This document shows positions 1 through 5,708 of a DNA stretch of 6,465 bases, in pieces. The DNA is from an uncultured Oscillospiraceae bacterium (GTDB lineage Bacteria > Bacillota_A > Clostridia > Oscillospirales > Oscillospiraceae): positions 1 through 6,465 of the forward strand of contig CALXGD010000004.1 of assembly GCA_944387745.1 (NCBI GenBank). The letters are read 5' to 3'. Positions within the stretch are counted from its first letter, which is position 1. Each line of letters opens with the position of its first letter. Both the position numbers and the translations under genes were made by a program. The notes beneath the pieces were generated by a model. That model was not told the DNA's origin. It saw nothing but the letters and a program-made list of their open reading frames with translations, and made no database searches.

Positions 1-777
1 CTCATTGAAGGCGTGCTTCACGTCGGCGGCGGTGCCCCCCTGGGCGCCGTAGCCGGGCACCAGGAAGAAGGTGTGGGGAAGCCGGGCGCGTAAATCCTGG
101 ATCTGCTCCGGGTAGGTGGCCCCGGTGACGGCCCCGGCCATGGTGAAGCCGTACTTGCCCTGAGTGCCGGCGGCGATGGACTCGTTAAGCTCCCCCATGG
201 CCTCATAGATGGTGCGGCCGTCGGACAGCTTCAGGTCCTGAAGCTCCCCGGAGCCGGGGTTGGAGGTTTTCACCAGCACAAAGGCGCACTTGTCCTCGCC
301 CTTGGCGGCCTCCAGGAAGGGCTTGATGGAGTCGGACCCCATGTAGCCGTTTAGGGTGACACAGTCGGCGTCAAAGGACTTGAACACCTGGCCCTCCACG
401 GGCACGCCGGACAGCCAGCCCTCGGCGTAGGCGGTGGCGGTGGAGCCGATGTCCCCCCGCTTGATGTCGGCGATGACAAACAGGCCCTTGTGTTTCGCGT
501 AGCGGATGGTCCGCTCCAGCAGCTCCATCCCCCGCCAGCCCAGATTCTCATAGTAGGCCGCCTGGGGCTTTACCGCCGGGACCACGTCGCACAGGGCGTC
601 GATGAGTCCCACGTTGAACTGCCAGATGGCCTCACAGACCCCCCGCAGGTTCAGGCCGTACTGCTCATAGCAGGCCTTGCGGATGTGCTCGGGCACATAC
701 TCGATACGGGCATCCAGGCCGGCCACGGTGGGGTTCTGTTTTTCGATGATTTTCTCCTGTAATACGTCAAAGGACAT
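1..777 (-). CDS. pyrF: Orotidine 5'-phosphate decarboxylase, type 2 (partial, 3' end cut off)
   Basis: Cytosolic enzyme that decarboxylates OMP to UMP, the last step of de novo pyrimidine synthesis. I translated the reverse strand from ATG at 777: 259 codons stay open to the window edge. The catalytic signature ADIKRGDIG is at residues 103-111 (D104, K106, D109 form the charged catalytic network), with VKP at 69-71 and the phosphate-binding loop PGYGAQGG at 241-248. The order and spacing, with a long insert between the Lys/Asp motif and the phosphate loop, fit the type 2 (mycobacterial/clostridial) subfamily rather than the shorter type 1. That subfamily runs to roughly 300 residues, so some tens of C-terminal residues lie outside. 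The start is supported by GGAAGGA about 8 bases upstream. It lies 62 bases after pyrC on the same strand with no terminator seen, so the two are probably co-transcribed. Confidence 0.95.
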   Translation of the reverse strand, partial: MSFDVLQEKIIEKQNPTVAGLDARIEYVPEHIRKACYEQYGLNLRGVCEAIWQFNVGLIDALCDVVPAVKPQAAYYENLGWRGMELLERTIRYAKHKGLFVIADIKRGDIGSTATAYAEGWLSGVPVEGQVFKSFDADCVTLNGYMGSDSIKPFLEAAKGEDKCAFVLVKTSNPGSGELQDLKLSDGRTIYEAMGELNESIAAGTQGKYGFTMAGAVTGATYPEQIQDLRARLPHTFFLVPGYGAQGGTAADVKHAFNE

Positions 778-816
778 GATGTTCTTCCTTCCTAGTATTT
801 AAGTTTTTTACTTTCC

Positions 817-839
817 GCCGCTTCGCGGCAAAAAGCGGC
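817..839 (-). repeat. Inverted repeat between pyrC and pyrF
   Basis: Directly after the pyrC stop codon, GCCGCTT (817-823) can pair with AAGCGGC (833-839) over a 9-base loop. A competing 5-bp hairpin GCCGC/GCGGC (817-821 with 825-829, loop TTC) uses the same left arm, so only one can form at a time. On the minus transcript neither is followed by a U-run (the next bases are GGAAAG then TAAAAAAC), so this is not a normal terminator. A role in mRNA processing or 3'-end protection between the two operon genes is a guess. Confidence 0.5.
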
Positions 840-2120
840 TTATTTCTCCTGGTAAATGATCTCCCCGCCCACGATGGTGTACTTGACCTTGCCCTTCACC
901 TTCCGGCCGGCGAAGGGGGTGTTCCGGGCTTTGGAGGCGAACTGCTCCGGGTCGATGGTCCACTCCTCCTCCGGGTCAAAGATGGTGATGTCCGCGTCGC
1001 TGCCCAGGGACAGGCGGCCCTTGGAGGGCAGGTGGAGGATGGATGCGGGGTTATAGGTCATGCGCCGGATCAGATCGGGGAGCTTCAGCCGCCCGGTGTG
1101 GTAGAGCTCCGTGAGAGAGATGGCCAGGGAGGTCTCCAGACCGATCATGCCGCTGGGGGCTTTTGCCAGGGGGCGGTCCTTCTCCTCCTGAGAGTGGGGG
1201 GCGTGGTCGGTGGCGATGGCGTCGATGGTGCCATCCTTTAGGCCGGTGATGATCCCCTTCACATCCTTGGTGGTGCGCAGAGGGGGATTTACCCGGGCCA
1301 GGGAGCCCTGGGTCAAAATTTCATCCTCGGTAAGGGTGAAGTACTGGGGACAGGTCTCACAGGTGAGGGCGATCCCCCGCTTTTTCATCCGGCGCACGAT
1401 GTCCACCGCCTTGGCGGTGGAGATGTGGCAGATGTGTACGTGGGCCCCCGTCTCCTCCGCCAGCATGGCGTCCCGCATGACCACAAGCTCCTCGGCGATG
1501 GCGGGCCGCCCCTCCATCCACAGCTGCCGGGAGACGCTGCCCTCATTGACTGCCCGGCCATCCACCATAGAGGTGTCCTCACAGTGGCAGAGGATGGGCA
1601 GCTCCAGGCGCTTGGCGTGGATGAGGGCATCCCGCATCAGGTTTGCGTTGTCCACATTGCACCCGTCGTCGGACAGAGCGATGACGCCAGCATTTTTCAG
1701 GGTCTCCCCATCGGTCAGTTCTTTTCCTTGCAGGCCCACAGACAGGGCGCCGATGGGGTACACATGGACGCCACAGGCCTGGGCGGCTTTTTTCAGAATG
1801 TAGGACACCTGATCCGGGGTGTCCACAACCGGCTTGGTGTTGGCCATACAGGCCATTGCCGTGACGCCCCCTCGGGCGGCGGCGGCGGTCCCGGTGAAGA
1901 TGTCCTCCTTATAGGTGAGCCCCGGGTCCCGCAGATGGACGTGCATGTCCACCAGGCCGGGGGATACCACAAGACCGGTGGCGTCAATCGTGAGATCTGC
2001 CTCTGCCTGTACGTTCCGCTCTAGCTGAAAGACACGGCCCTGCTCTACATATAAGTCCAGAATAGAGACGGTGCCGTTCACCGGGTCCACCACCCGGCCG
2101 TTTTGGATTAAAAGTTTCAT
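840..2120 (-). CDS. pyrC: Dihydroorotase, class I
   Basis: Zinc amidohydrolase that cyclises N-carbamoyl-L-aspartate to dihydroorotate, the third step of UMP synthesis, in the cytosol. From ATG at 2120 the protein has 426 residues, the usual class I length. Metal-site motifs appear in order: MHVHLRDPG at 59-67 (H60, H62), DDG at 151-153, CHCED at 178-182 (H179), CHIST at 231-235 (H232) and TDHAPH at 304-309 (D305). The C-terminal part (from about 370) matches the outer beta-sandwich of amidohydrolases (GSDADITIFDP). A longer frame opens at 2147, but its start lies within the hairpin ahead of the ribosome binding site; GGAGAGAGG at 2139-2131 is correctly placed for 2120, and MKLLIQNGRVVDP is the typical family N-terminus. 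pyrF follows on the same strand. A promoter and a long leader lie upstream. Confidence 0.97.
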   Translation of the reverse strand: MKLLIQNGRVVDPVNGTVSILDLYVEQGRVFQLERNVQAEADLTIDATGLVVSPGLVDMHVHLRDPGLTYKEDIFTGTAAAARGGVTAMACMANTKPVVDTPDQVSYILKKAAQACGVHVYPIGALSVGLQGKELTDGETLKNAGVIALSDDGCNVDNANLMRDALIHAKRLELPILCHCEDTSMVDGRAVNEGSVSRQLWMEGRPAIAEELVVMRDAMLAEETGAHVHICHISTAKAVDIVRRMKKRGIALTCETCPQYFTLTEDEILTQGSLARVNPPLRTTKDVKGIITGLKDGTIDAIATDHAPHSQEEKDRPLAKAPSGMIGLETSLAISLTELYHTGRLKLPDLIRRMTYNPASILHLPSKGRLSLGSDADITIFDPEEEWTIDPEQFASKARNTPFAGRKVKGKVKYTIVGGEIIYQEK

Positions 2121-2140
2121 AGCTTCGGTTCCTCTCTCCA

Positions 2141-2155
2141 CCGGCAAAGTGCCGG
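2141..2155 (-). promoter_or_regulatory. pyrC: Hairpin next to the pyrC Shine-Dalgarno
   Basis: CCGGCA (2141-2146) and TGCCGG (2150-2155) form a perfect 6-bp stem with a 3-base loop in the pyrC leader mRNA. The stem ends one base before the purine-rich GGAGAGAGG (2139-2131). Its position suggests an influence on ribosome loading, but I see no complementary antiterminator or known ligand-binding fold, so regulation is only inferred. Confidence 0.4.
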
Positions 2156-2280
2156 GGCTCAGCGTCCAACAGAAAAATCCGTGGATTGGTTTTGTTTGTC
2201 TGCGCCGGTAGGCACTCAGGCTGAAATTGGCAGCGGAAAGAGCGGCCTAGTCCGGCGGCAGGACAAAGCGGTCTCGTTAA

Positions 2281-2309
2281 ATTATAGCGGAAAAAGCAGG
2301 ATTTAGCAA
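2281..2309 (-). promoter_or_regulatory. pyrC: Sigma-A-type promoter of pyrC-pyrF
   Basis: On the minus strand TTGCTA (2309-2304, 4 of 6 matches to TTGACA) is separated by exactly 17 bases from a perfect TATAAT (2286-2281). Transcription should begin near 2274, giving a leader of about 150 bases before the pyrC ATG at 2120. No other comparably good promoter lies between it and pyrC. I looked for the PyrR-binding consensus of Bacillus pyr leaders in the leader and did not find a convincing copy. Confidence 0.75.
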
Positions 2310-2315
2310 CGGATT

Positions 2316-2333
2316 TTTCCCTGAGACGGGAAA
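2316..2333. promoter_or_regulatory. Dyad upstream of the pyrC -35, possible operator
   Basis: TTTCCC (2316-2321) and GGGAAA (2328-2333) form a perfect 6-bp inverted repeat around a 6-base centre. It sits 7 bp upstream of the pyrC -35 box and about 47 bases upstream of the divergent small gene, so it could bind a dimeric regulator serving either side. It could equally be a chance dyad or a small hairpin in the plus-strand leader. No known operator consensus is recognised. Confidence 0.25.
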
Positions 2334-2379
2334 GAATAACCTCAGCCGGGTGTGGACCGGCGGAAAGGAGAGAGTACGG

Positions 2380-2559
2380 ATGAACGGATGCGGCATTGGA
2401 AAATTTGCCCTTGGAATGGCCGCTGGCATGGCGGCGGGGGCGGCACTGGGTATGACCATGGCCCCCTCTCAAAGACGAATGAAGCGGGCGGCCCACAAGG
2501 CGGCCCGTCATGTGAGCGAGGCGGTAGAGACCTTGACGGATGCCATCGGGATGCAGTGA
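2380..2559 (+). CDS. Small glycine-zipper membrane protein (YtxH-like), function unknown
   Basis: A 59-residue protein read divergently from pyrC. The start at 2380 is chosen because AAAGGAG (2364-2370) lies nine bases upstream; an in-frame ATG at 2350 has no comparable site. Residues 9-29 form one hydrophobic helix with glycines at 12, 16, 20 and 24, a regular every-fourth-residue glycine zipper that usually packs membrane helices together. AP at 28-29 ends the helix. Residues 32-44 are strongly basic (R32, R33, K35, R36, K40, R43), followed by a short amphipathic tail with acidic residues at 47, 50 and 54. The plan, a Gly-rich helix ending in AP then a basic amphipathic segment, resembles YtxH-type small proteins of Firmicutes. 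By the positive-inside rule the C-terminus should be cytoplasmic. No enzyme motif is present and the role is unknown. I see no convincing promoter upstream. Confidence 0.7.
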   Translation: MNGCGIGKFALGMAAGMAAGAALGMTMAPSQRRMKRAAHKAARHVSEAVETLTDAIGMQ

Positions 2560-2568
2560 TCTCTCACG

Positions 2569-2599
2569 GCGCAGGGGCGGACTGAGTCCCCCCTTGCGC
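2569..2599 (+). terminator. Long GC hairpin after the small gene, terminator-like but without U-run
   Basis: The arms 2569-2581 and 2587-2599 pair over 13 positions (one G-T pair, one C-C mismatch) around a CTGAG loop, ten bases after the stop of the small protein. The stem is stable, but the following bases (GGTACATGAG) contain no T-run, so it is not a classical Rho-independent terminator. It may stabilise the 3' end of the small transcript or act as a weak terminator. Its right arm contains the presumed -35 box of cdd. Confidence 0.45.
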
Positions 2600-2623
2600 G
2601 GTACATGAGCTTTGCCCTATAAT
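2594..2623 (+). promoter_or_regulatory. cdd: Promoter of cdd
   Basis: A perfect TATAAT at 2618-2623 has a weak -35 candidate TTGCGC at 2594-2599 (TTG matches only), spacer 18. Transcription would start near 2630, giving a short leader of about 25 bases that contains the ribosome binding site at 2642-2647. The -35 element is part of the right arm of the upstream hairpin. Confidence 0.6.
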
Positions 2624-2655
2624 AGTGGTAACTAAATGACCAGGAGGGATGTCTG

Positions 2656-3051
2656 ATGACGGATCAAGAGCTGGTGGAGCGGGCTTTTTCCATGCATCGC
2701 TTCTCCTATGTGCCCTACTCCCATTTTCCGGTGGGGGCGGCTCTGCTGTGCCGGGACGGGACAGTGTTTACCGGCTGCAATGTGGAGAGCGCCGCTTACG
2801 GCTCCACCATCTGCGCCGAGCGTACCGCCCTGCTGAAAGCGGTGAGCGAGGGGCACCGGGACGACTGGGAGGCCATTGCCATTGCGGGGCGGGGGCAGGA
2901 TTTCTGCTGGCCCTGTGGGAGCTGCCGACAGATGCTCTATGAGTTTGCCCCCCAGCTGAGGGTGCTGGCTGCCCGGCGGGACAGAACTTTTCAGGTGGTC
3001 TCTCTCTCAGAGCTGCTGCCCTGCGGGTTTGGCCCAAAATCTCTGGAATAG
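2656..3051 (+). CDS. cdd: Cytidine deaminase (homotetrameric, zinc-dependent)
   Basis: Cytosolic pyrimidine-salvage enzyme that deaminates cytidine and deoxycytidine to uridine and deoxyuridine. The 131-residue product has the length of the tetrameric class. Nucleoside-binding NVE is at residues 42-44, the zinc/proton-shuttle motif CAE at 53-55 (C53 ligand, E55 catalytic) and PCGSC at 86-90 (C87 and C90 ligands). The C-terminal LLPCGFGP (120-127) is the usual family ending. The start at 2656 follows AGGAGG (2642-2647) with an 8-base spacer; an out-of-frame ATG at 2649 lies too close to that site. It is alone in its transcription unit, with its own promoter and terminator, between the small membrane-protein gene and the convergent MATE gene. 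Its position close to pyrC-pyrF puts salvage and de novo pyrimidine genes side by side. Confidence 0.96.
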   Translation: MTDQELVERAFSMHRFSYVPYSHFPVGAALLCRDGTVFTGCNVESAAYGSTICAERTALLKAVSEGHRDDWEAIAIAGRGQDFCWPCGSCRQMLYEFAPQLRVLAARRDRTFQVVSLSELLPCGFGPKSLE

Positions 3052-3116
3052 ACGGCCGACGGGCCAAGCCGCGTTTGGGGGTGGCCTTTCGGGGGTGTGT
3101 CTCTGTTTGACCGTTG

Positions 3117-3149
3117 AAAGTGGCCTGCCGGAGGCAGGCCACTTTTGTT
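3117..3149 (+). terminator. Terminator of cdd, probably bidirectional
   Basis: A perfect 13-bp stem, AAAGTGGCCTGCC (3117-3129) with its complement at 3133-3145, closes on a GGA loop and runs into TTTTGTT. It sits between the cdd stop and the convergent MATE stop at 3159. On the minus strand the stem also ends in TTT but is followed by CAACGG, so termination of the MATE transcript there is less certain. The remaining bases 3052-3116 show nothing recognisable. Confidence 0.8.
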
Positions 3150-3158
3150 GATACCTGG

Positions 3159-4514
3159 CTAAATCTGTTCTAGAGCGCGGATGCGAGGGCGGATGGTGCG
3201 CCAATAGATGGGGACGGCGGCGAGGCAAGCCAAGACCTCAGCCCACAGAAAAGACAGCCACACCAGATTTGGAGACAGTGCCACAAGTCCCGCAGCAATG
3301 GGCAGCAGGAGAATAATTTGTCGCAGGAGGGAAATCAGCAGGGACAAGCTGCTTTTTCCCAGGGACTGGAAGGCAGCGGAGAGAATTATGCTCACCGCTG
3401 CCACGGGAAAGGCCAGCGCGGTCATGCGCAGAGCGGGGACGCCCAGAACAGCGGCCTGTGTCCCCGCGTGAAAGCAGTACCGGAGCAGGGGAGAGGCGGC
3501 TGCTGACAGGATGACGGCGCCCGCTGTGGCTGTTCCCACGGCTAAGGCGAGGCTGAAGCGAATGGCGTGTGTGATGCGCTGGGGGGTGCGAGCCCCGTAG
3601 CCATAGCTGAGAATGGGAATCAGGCCGTTGCTGATGCCAAAGATGGGCATGAATACGAAGGTCTGAATCTTGAAGTAAACCCCCAGAATAAAGACGGCGG
3701 TCTGAGACCACAGGGTGAGCAGCTGGTTTAGGCCCAGAGACATGAAGCTGGACAGGGACTGCATGACGATGGCAGGGGCGGAGACGGCCAGCAATTCCCG
3801 GGAGAGGGCGCCGCTGGGCCGGAAGCCCCGAAAGGAGACGGAGAACTCCCGGCGGATCCGCCACAGCAGGGCAATCCCAATGAGGGCGCCGGAGATCTGT
3901 CCGATCACTGTAGCGACGGCGGCCCCAGTTACCCCCATATCAAAGCCAAAAATGAATACCGGATCCAAGACAATGTTCAAAAGGGCCCCAGAGCCCTGAA
4001 CGATCATAAAGCCGGCGGGGTGTCCTGTGGTCTGCAACAGCCGCTCAGTGAGAAACTGCATACACATGCCGATGGACAGTCCGCAGCAGATGGTGAGATA
4101 CTCCGAGCCCGCCTGGGCCACCGCAGGGTCGTCGGTAGACAGCTTGAAGAAGAGGGGGACGCCAAACAGGGCGAAGGCCAGAAACAGCAGCCAGCACAGG
4201 CCATAAAACAGGAACCCATGGCAGGCCACCTGATTGGCCTCCTGCTGGCTGCCCTCCCCCAGCCGCTGAGCGAAGGCGGCGTTGAAGCCTACGCCGATGC
4301 CGGTGCAAAAGGCCACCATCATCAGCTGTACTGGATAGGCGTAGCTCAGAGCCAGAAAGTCCAGATCACTCACCTGGGCCACATAGATGCTGTCTACCAG
4401 GTTATAGACAGCGCTTATGAGCATGGAGATCATAATCGGGGAGGACATAGTGAGCACCAGACGGTTCACCGGCATGGTTCCCAGAATGTTCCCTCCGCTC
4501 TGTGGGCGGTTCAC
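3159..4514 (-). CDS. MATE family multidrug/cation antiporter
   Basis: Inner-membrane antiporter of the multidrug and toxic compound extrusion family, which exports drugs or metabolites in exchange for Na+ or H+. With a GTG start at 4514 the protein has 451 residues, the family norm, and about twelve hydrophobic segments. Recognisable family sequence includes LVDSIYVAQV (39-48) in the first helix, ERLLQTTGHP (157-166) and GALLNIVLDPVFIF (176-189) followed by GVTGAAVATVIGQ (194-206). The longer frame opening at 4562 would run into the upstream gene. The GTG is preferred because GGAGG (4526-4522) lies seven bases before it and MNRPQSGGNILGTMPVNRL is a normal MATE start. It overlaps the upstream GNAT stop as GTGA, so the two are co-transcribed and probably translationally coupled. 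The substrate cannot be told from sequence; a NorM/MepA/DinF-type assignment is not possible here. Confidence 0.93.
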   Translation of the reverse strand: MNRPQSGGNILGTMPVNRLVLTMSSPIMISMLISAVYNLVDSIYVAQVSDLDFLALSYAYPVQLMMVAFCTGIGVGFNAAFAQRLGEGSQQEANQVACHGFLFYGLCWLLFLAFALFGVPLFFKLSTDDPAVAQAGSEYLTICCGLSIGMCMQFLTERLLQTTGHPAGFMIVQGSGALLNIVLDPVFIFGFDMGVTGAAVATVIGQISGALIGIALLWRIRREFSVSFRGFRPSGALSRELLAVSAPAIVMQSLSSFMSLGLNQLLTLWSQTAVFILGVYFKIQTFVFMPIFGISNGLIPILSYGYGARTPQRITHAIRFSLALAVGTATAGAVILSAAASPLLRYCFHAGTQAAVLGVPALRMTALAFPVAAVSIILSAAFQSLGKSSLSLLISLLRQIILLLPIAAGLVALSPNLVWLSFLWAEVLACLAAVPIYWRTIRPRIRALEQI

Positions 4515-5086
4515 GGCTGAGCCTCCCCGGTTAGAGGCCGGATATACCGCAGGTCGGTGCACACATGGTCTGGAGGAAAGGGAATCGCCACTTGGGAGCC
4601 GTCCCAGGAGAAGCCGTGCCTCTCATAAAAGCGGCGGGCTCCGCTGTTTTCCCGCAGCACGTAGAGCAGGCAGCCGGGATATCCAGCTCTCTTTAGCCGG
4701 CGGACCATCTCCTCTAAAAGTAGAGAACCGAAGCCCCTGCCTGTCTCACCGGGAAGAGTGTACAGGGAGATGACCTCTCCCCAACCAGCATAGTCTGTGG
4801 AATCGAAGGCGCATATGCTCCCGTCCTGCCCGGCGCTCAGACGTACCGGACCGCAGCATCCGGCGCACACCGCCTGTCCGTCCCGGAGAAGCAGAAGTCC
4901 CTGGTGGGTTCCCTCTTGAAATCCCGTTTGGAAAAAGGGAATCCATCGGTCTGGAGTGATTTCCCGGTCCAAATACTCCTGGGGGACAATGCCCGAATAG
5001 GCGGCGTGCCAGGCCAGGGCGTGAATGCGGGAGAGAGCGGCAAAATGGGCCTGGGTGCAGGCCTCTGAAATTTGAATGTCATTCAT
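4511..5086 (-). CDS. GNAT family N-acetyltransferase
   Basis: Predicted cytosolic acetyl-CoA-dependent acetyltransferase with unknown substrate, 191 residues. The N-terminal half has the WHAAYSGIVPQEYLD segment (26-40) typical of a common GNAT subgroup. The acetyl-CoA-binding motif A is at about 104-124 with the pyrophosphate loop GRGFG (116-120). Motif B is LYVLRENSGARRFYERHGF (141-159), where the asparagine and FYE residues are characteristic. The position normally Gln/Arg at the start of the Q/RxxGxG loop appears to be T115, a mild departure. The start at 5086 is supported by GGAGGAGA ending about seven bases upstream, and because the predicted transcript begins near 5104; a longer frame from 5131 would start inside the promoter. 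It is the first gene of a two-gene unit with the MATE transporter. An antibiotic- or metabolite-modifying role is possible, as is protein or peptide acetylation. Confidence 0.9.
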   Translation of the reverse strand: MNDIQISEACTQAHFAALSRIHALAWHAAYSGIVPQEYLDREITPDRWIPFFQTGFQEGTHQGLLLLRDGQAVCAGCCGPVRLSAGQDGSICAFDSTDYAGWGEVISLYTLPGETGRGFGSLLLEEMVRRLKRAGYPGCLLYVLRENSGARRFYERHGFSWDGSQVAIPFPPDHVCTDLRYIRPLTGEAQP

Positions 5087-5110
5087 GGAATATCTCCTCC
5101 GTCTCCCTGC

Positions 5111-5139
5111 ATCATAACAGATTTGTGACAACTTTACAA
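5111..5139 (-). promoter_or_regulatory. Promoter of the GNAT-MATE unit
   Basis: TTGTAA (5139-5134) and TATGAT (5116-5111) are spaced by exactly 17 bases on the minus strand, and TG one base before the -10 makes it an extended -10 promoter. The start site would be near 5104, leaving an 18-base leader that holds the ribosome binding site. No operator dyad stands out within it. Confidence 0.75.
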
Positions 5140-5157
5140 GGCTGGGGGAGGGGAGAA

Positions 5158-5194
5158 GGAGAGCTGGAGCCGGCTATGCCGACTCCAGCTCTCC
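5158..5194 (-). terminator. Hairpin spanning the lipoprotein stop codon
   Basis: A perfect 12-bp inverted repeat (5158-5169 with 5183-5194) continues inward, after one mismatch, as CGGC/GCCG around a TAT loop, so the TAG stop codon (5176-5174) lies at the tip. On the minus strand the stem is followed by TTCTCCCCTCCCCC, pyrimidine-rich but without a true U-run. It is the only terminator-like structure before the GNAT promoter, so it probably ends the lipoprotein transcript, with uncertain efficiency. Confidence 0.5.
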
Positions 5195-5686
5195 ACGGAT
5201 ATTTTGAAACACCTGGTCTGCATCGGAACACATCACCAGCAGGACGGTGCCGTCCTCTAAGGTATCCAGACGGGCGTCCTGGGCCACCTGATACTGGTCC
5301 GGGAGGTAGAATTCAAAACTGCTCTGCTGCCGCTCGATATAGCCCTGAAGGGCCTCCTGAACAGCGCTCTCCCGCCCTTGGACTGGCAGGACGGCGGCAA
5401 TGGCATAGGCCTGGGTGTTCATAACGGAGGCGCTGACCCCCATGGCCTCCACATCTTCTTCCTCGAGCCCCAGAGATTCTAAGGCCAGAGACGCGCGGCC
5501 GTCCTCCGGGTCAAAGGCGGAGATCACCGGGTTATACTCCACCATCTCGCCTCCGTGGGCTGTGATGGCCTGTTGGTAGAGCTCTGTCCACTCCTCCGGC
5601 GTCCGGTCGGCTCCGCCGCCGGAGCAGCCGGAGAGCAGGGAGAGCAGAAGCGCTCCGCTCCATAACAGTGCGCAGGTTCCTCTCAT
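5174..5686 (-). CDS. DUF4358-like lipoprotein
   Basis: A 170-residue predicted lipoprotein anchored to the outer face of the membrane. Residues 1-20 are a signal peptide (hydrophobic 6-18) ending in the lipobox LSGC with the lipidated cysteine at 21, then a Gly/Ser linker. The mature part has the order seen in DUF4358 proteins: a helical N-terminal part, a strand with YAIAAVLPVQG (92-102), a long helix ALQGYIERQQSSFEFYLPDQ (113-132) with the YLPDQY motif, and a final strand GTVLLVMCSDADQVF (145-159). The family has no assigned function. The start at 5686 has AAGGAGG about ten bases upstream. The gene lies 96 bases after the histidine kinase on the same strand, with a Rho-independent terminator between them and no obvious separate promoter, so it may depend on read-through. 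Confidence 0.8.
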   Translation of the reverse strand: MRGTCALLWSGALLLSLLSGCSGGGADRTPEEWTELYQQAITAHGGEMVEYNPVISAFDPEDGRASLALESLGLEEEDVEAMGVSASVMNTQAYAIAAVLPVQGRESAVQEALQGYIERQQSSFEFYLPDQYQVAQDARLDTLEDGTVLLVMCSDADQVFQNIRGELESA

Positions 5687-5708
5687 ATTGGGGACCCCTC
5701 CTTGCTGT

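Noticed and set aside
1210..2024. Long open frames (about 200 codons) on the plus strand inside pyrC
   Set aside because: They are antisense to a clear dihydroorotase and arise from GC-rich codon bias; no ribosome binding sites or recognisable domains.
2168..2200. Possible plus-strand terminator (AATC/GATT stem followed by GGTTTTGTTT)
   Set aside because: The stem is only 4 bp with no upstream plus-strand gene to terminate.
2249..2265. AGTCC-containing stretch resembling a PyrR-binding loop
   Set aside because: It is on the plus strand, opposite to the pyrC mRNA, and lacks the GAGG part of the consensus.
1984..2511. 175-codon minus-strand frame covering the divergent intergenic region and the small gene
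   Set aside because: Low-complexity-looking Arg/Pro/Ser-rich product with no family features; it would run through the pyrC promoter and overlap pyrC in another frame.
2649..2942. Alternative ATG and frame overlapping the start of cdd
   Set aside because: The ATG is only one or two bases from the AGGAGGG sequence and the frame destroys the zinc motifs; the cdd frame has correct spacing and full domain.
4020..4520. 166-codon plus-strand frame within the MATE gene
   Set aside because: Antisense shadow of a well-supported membrane protein, Gln/His-rich with no start signal.
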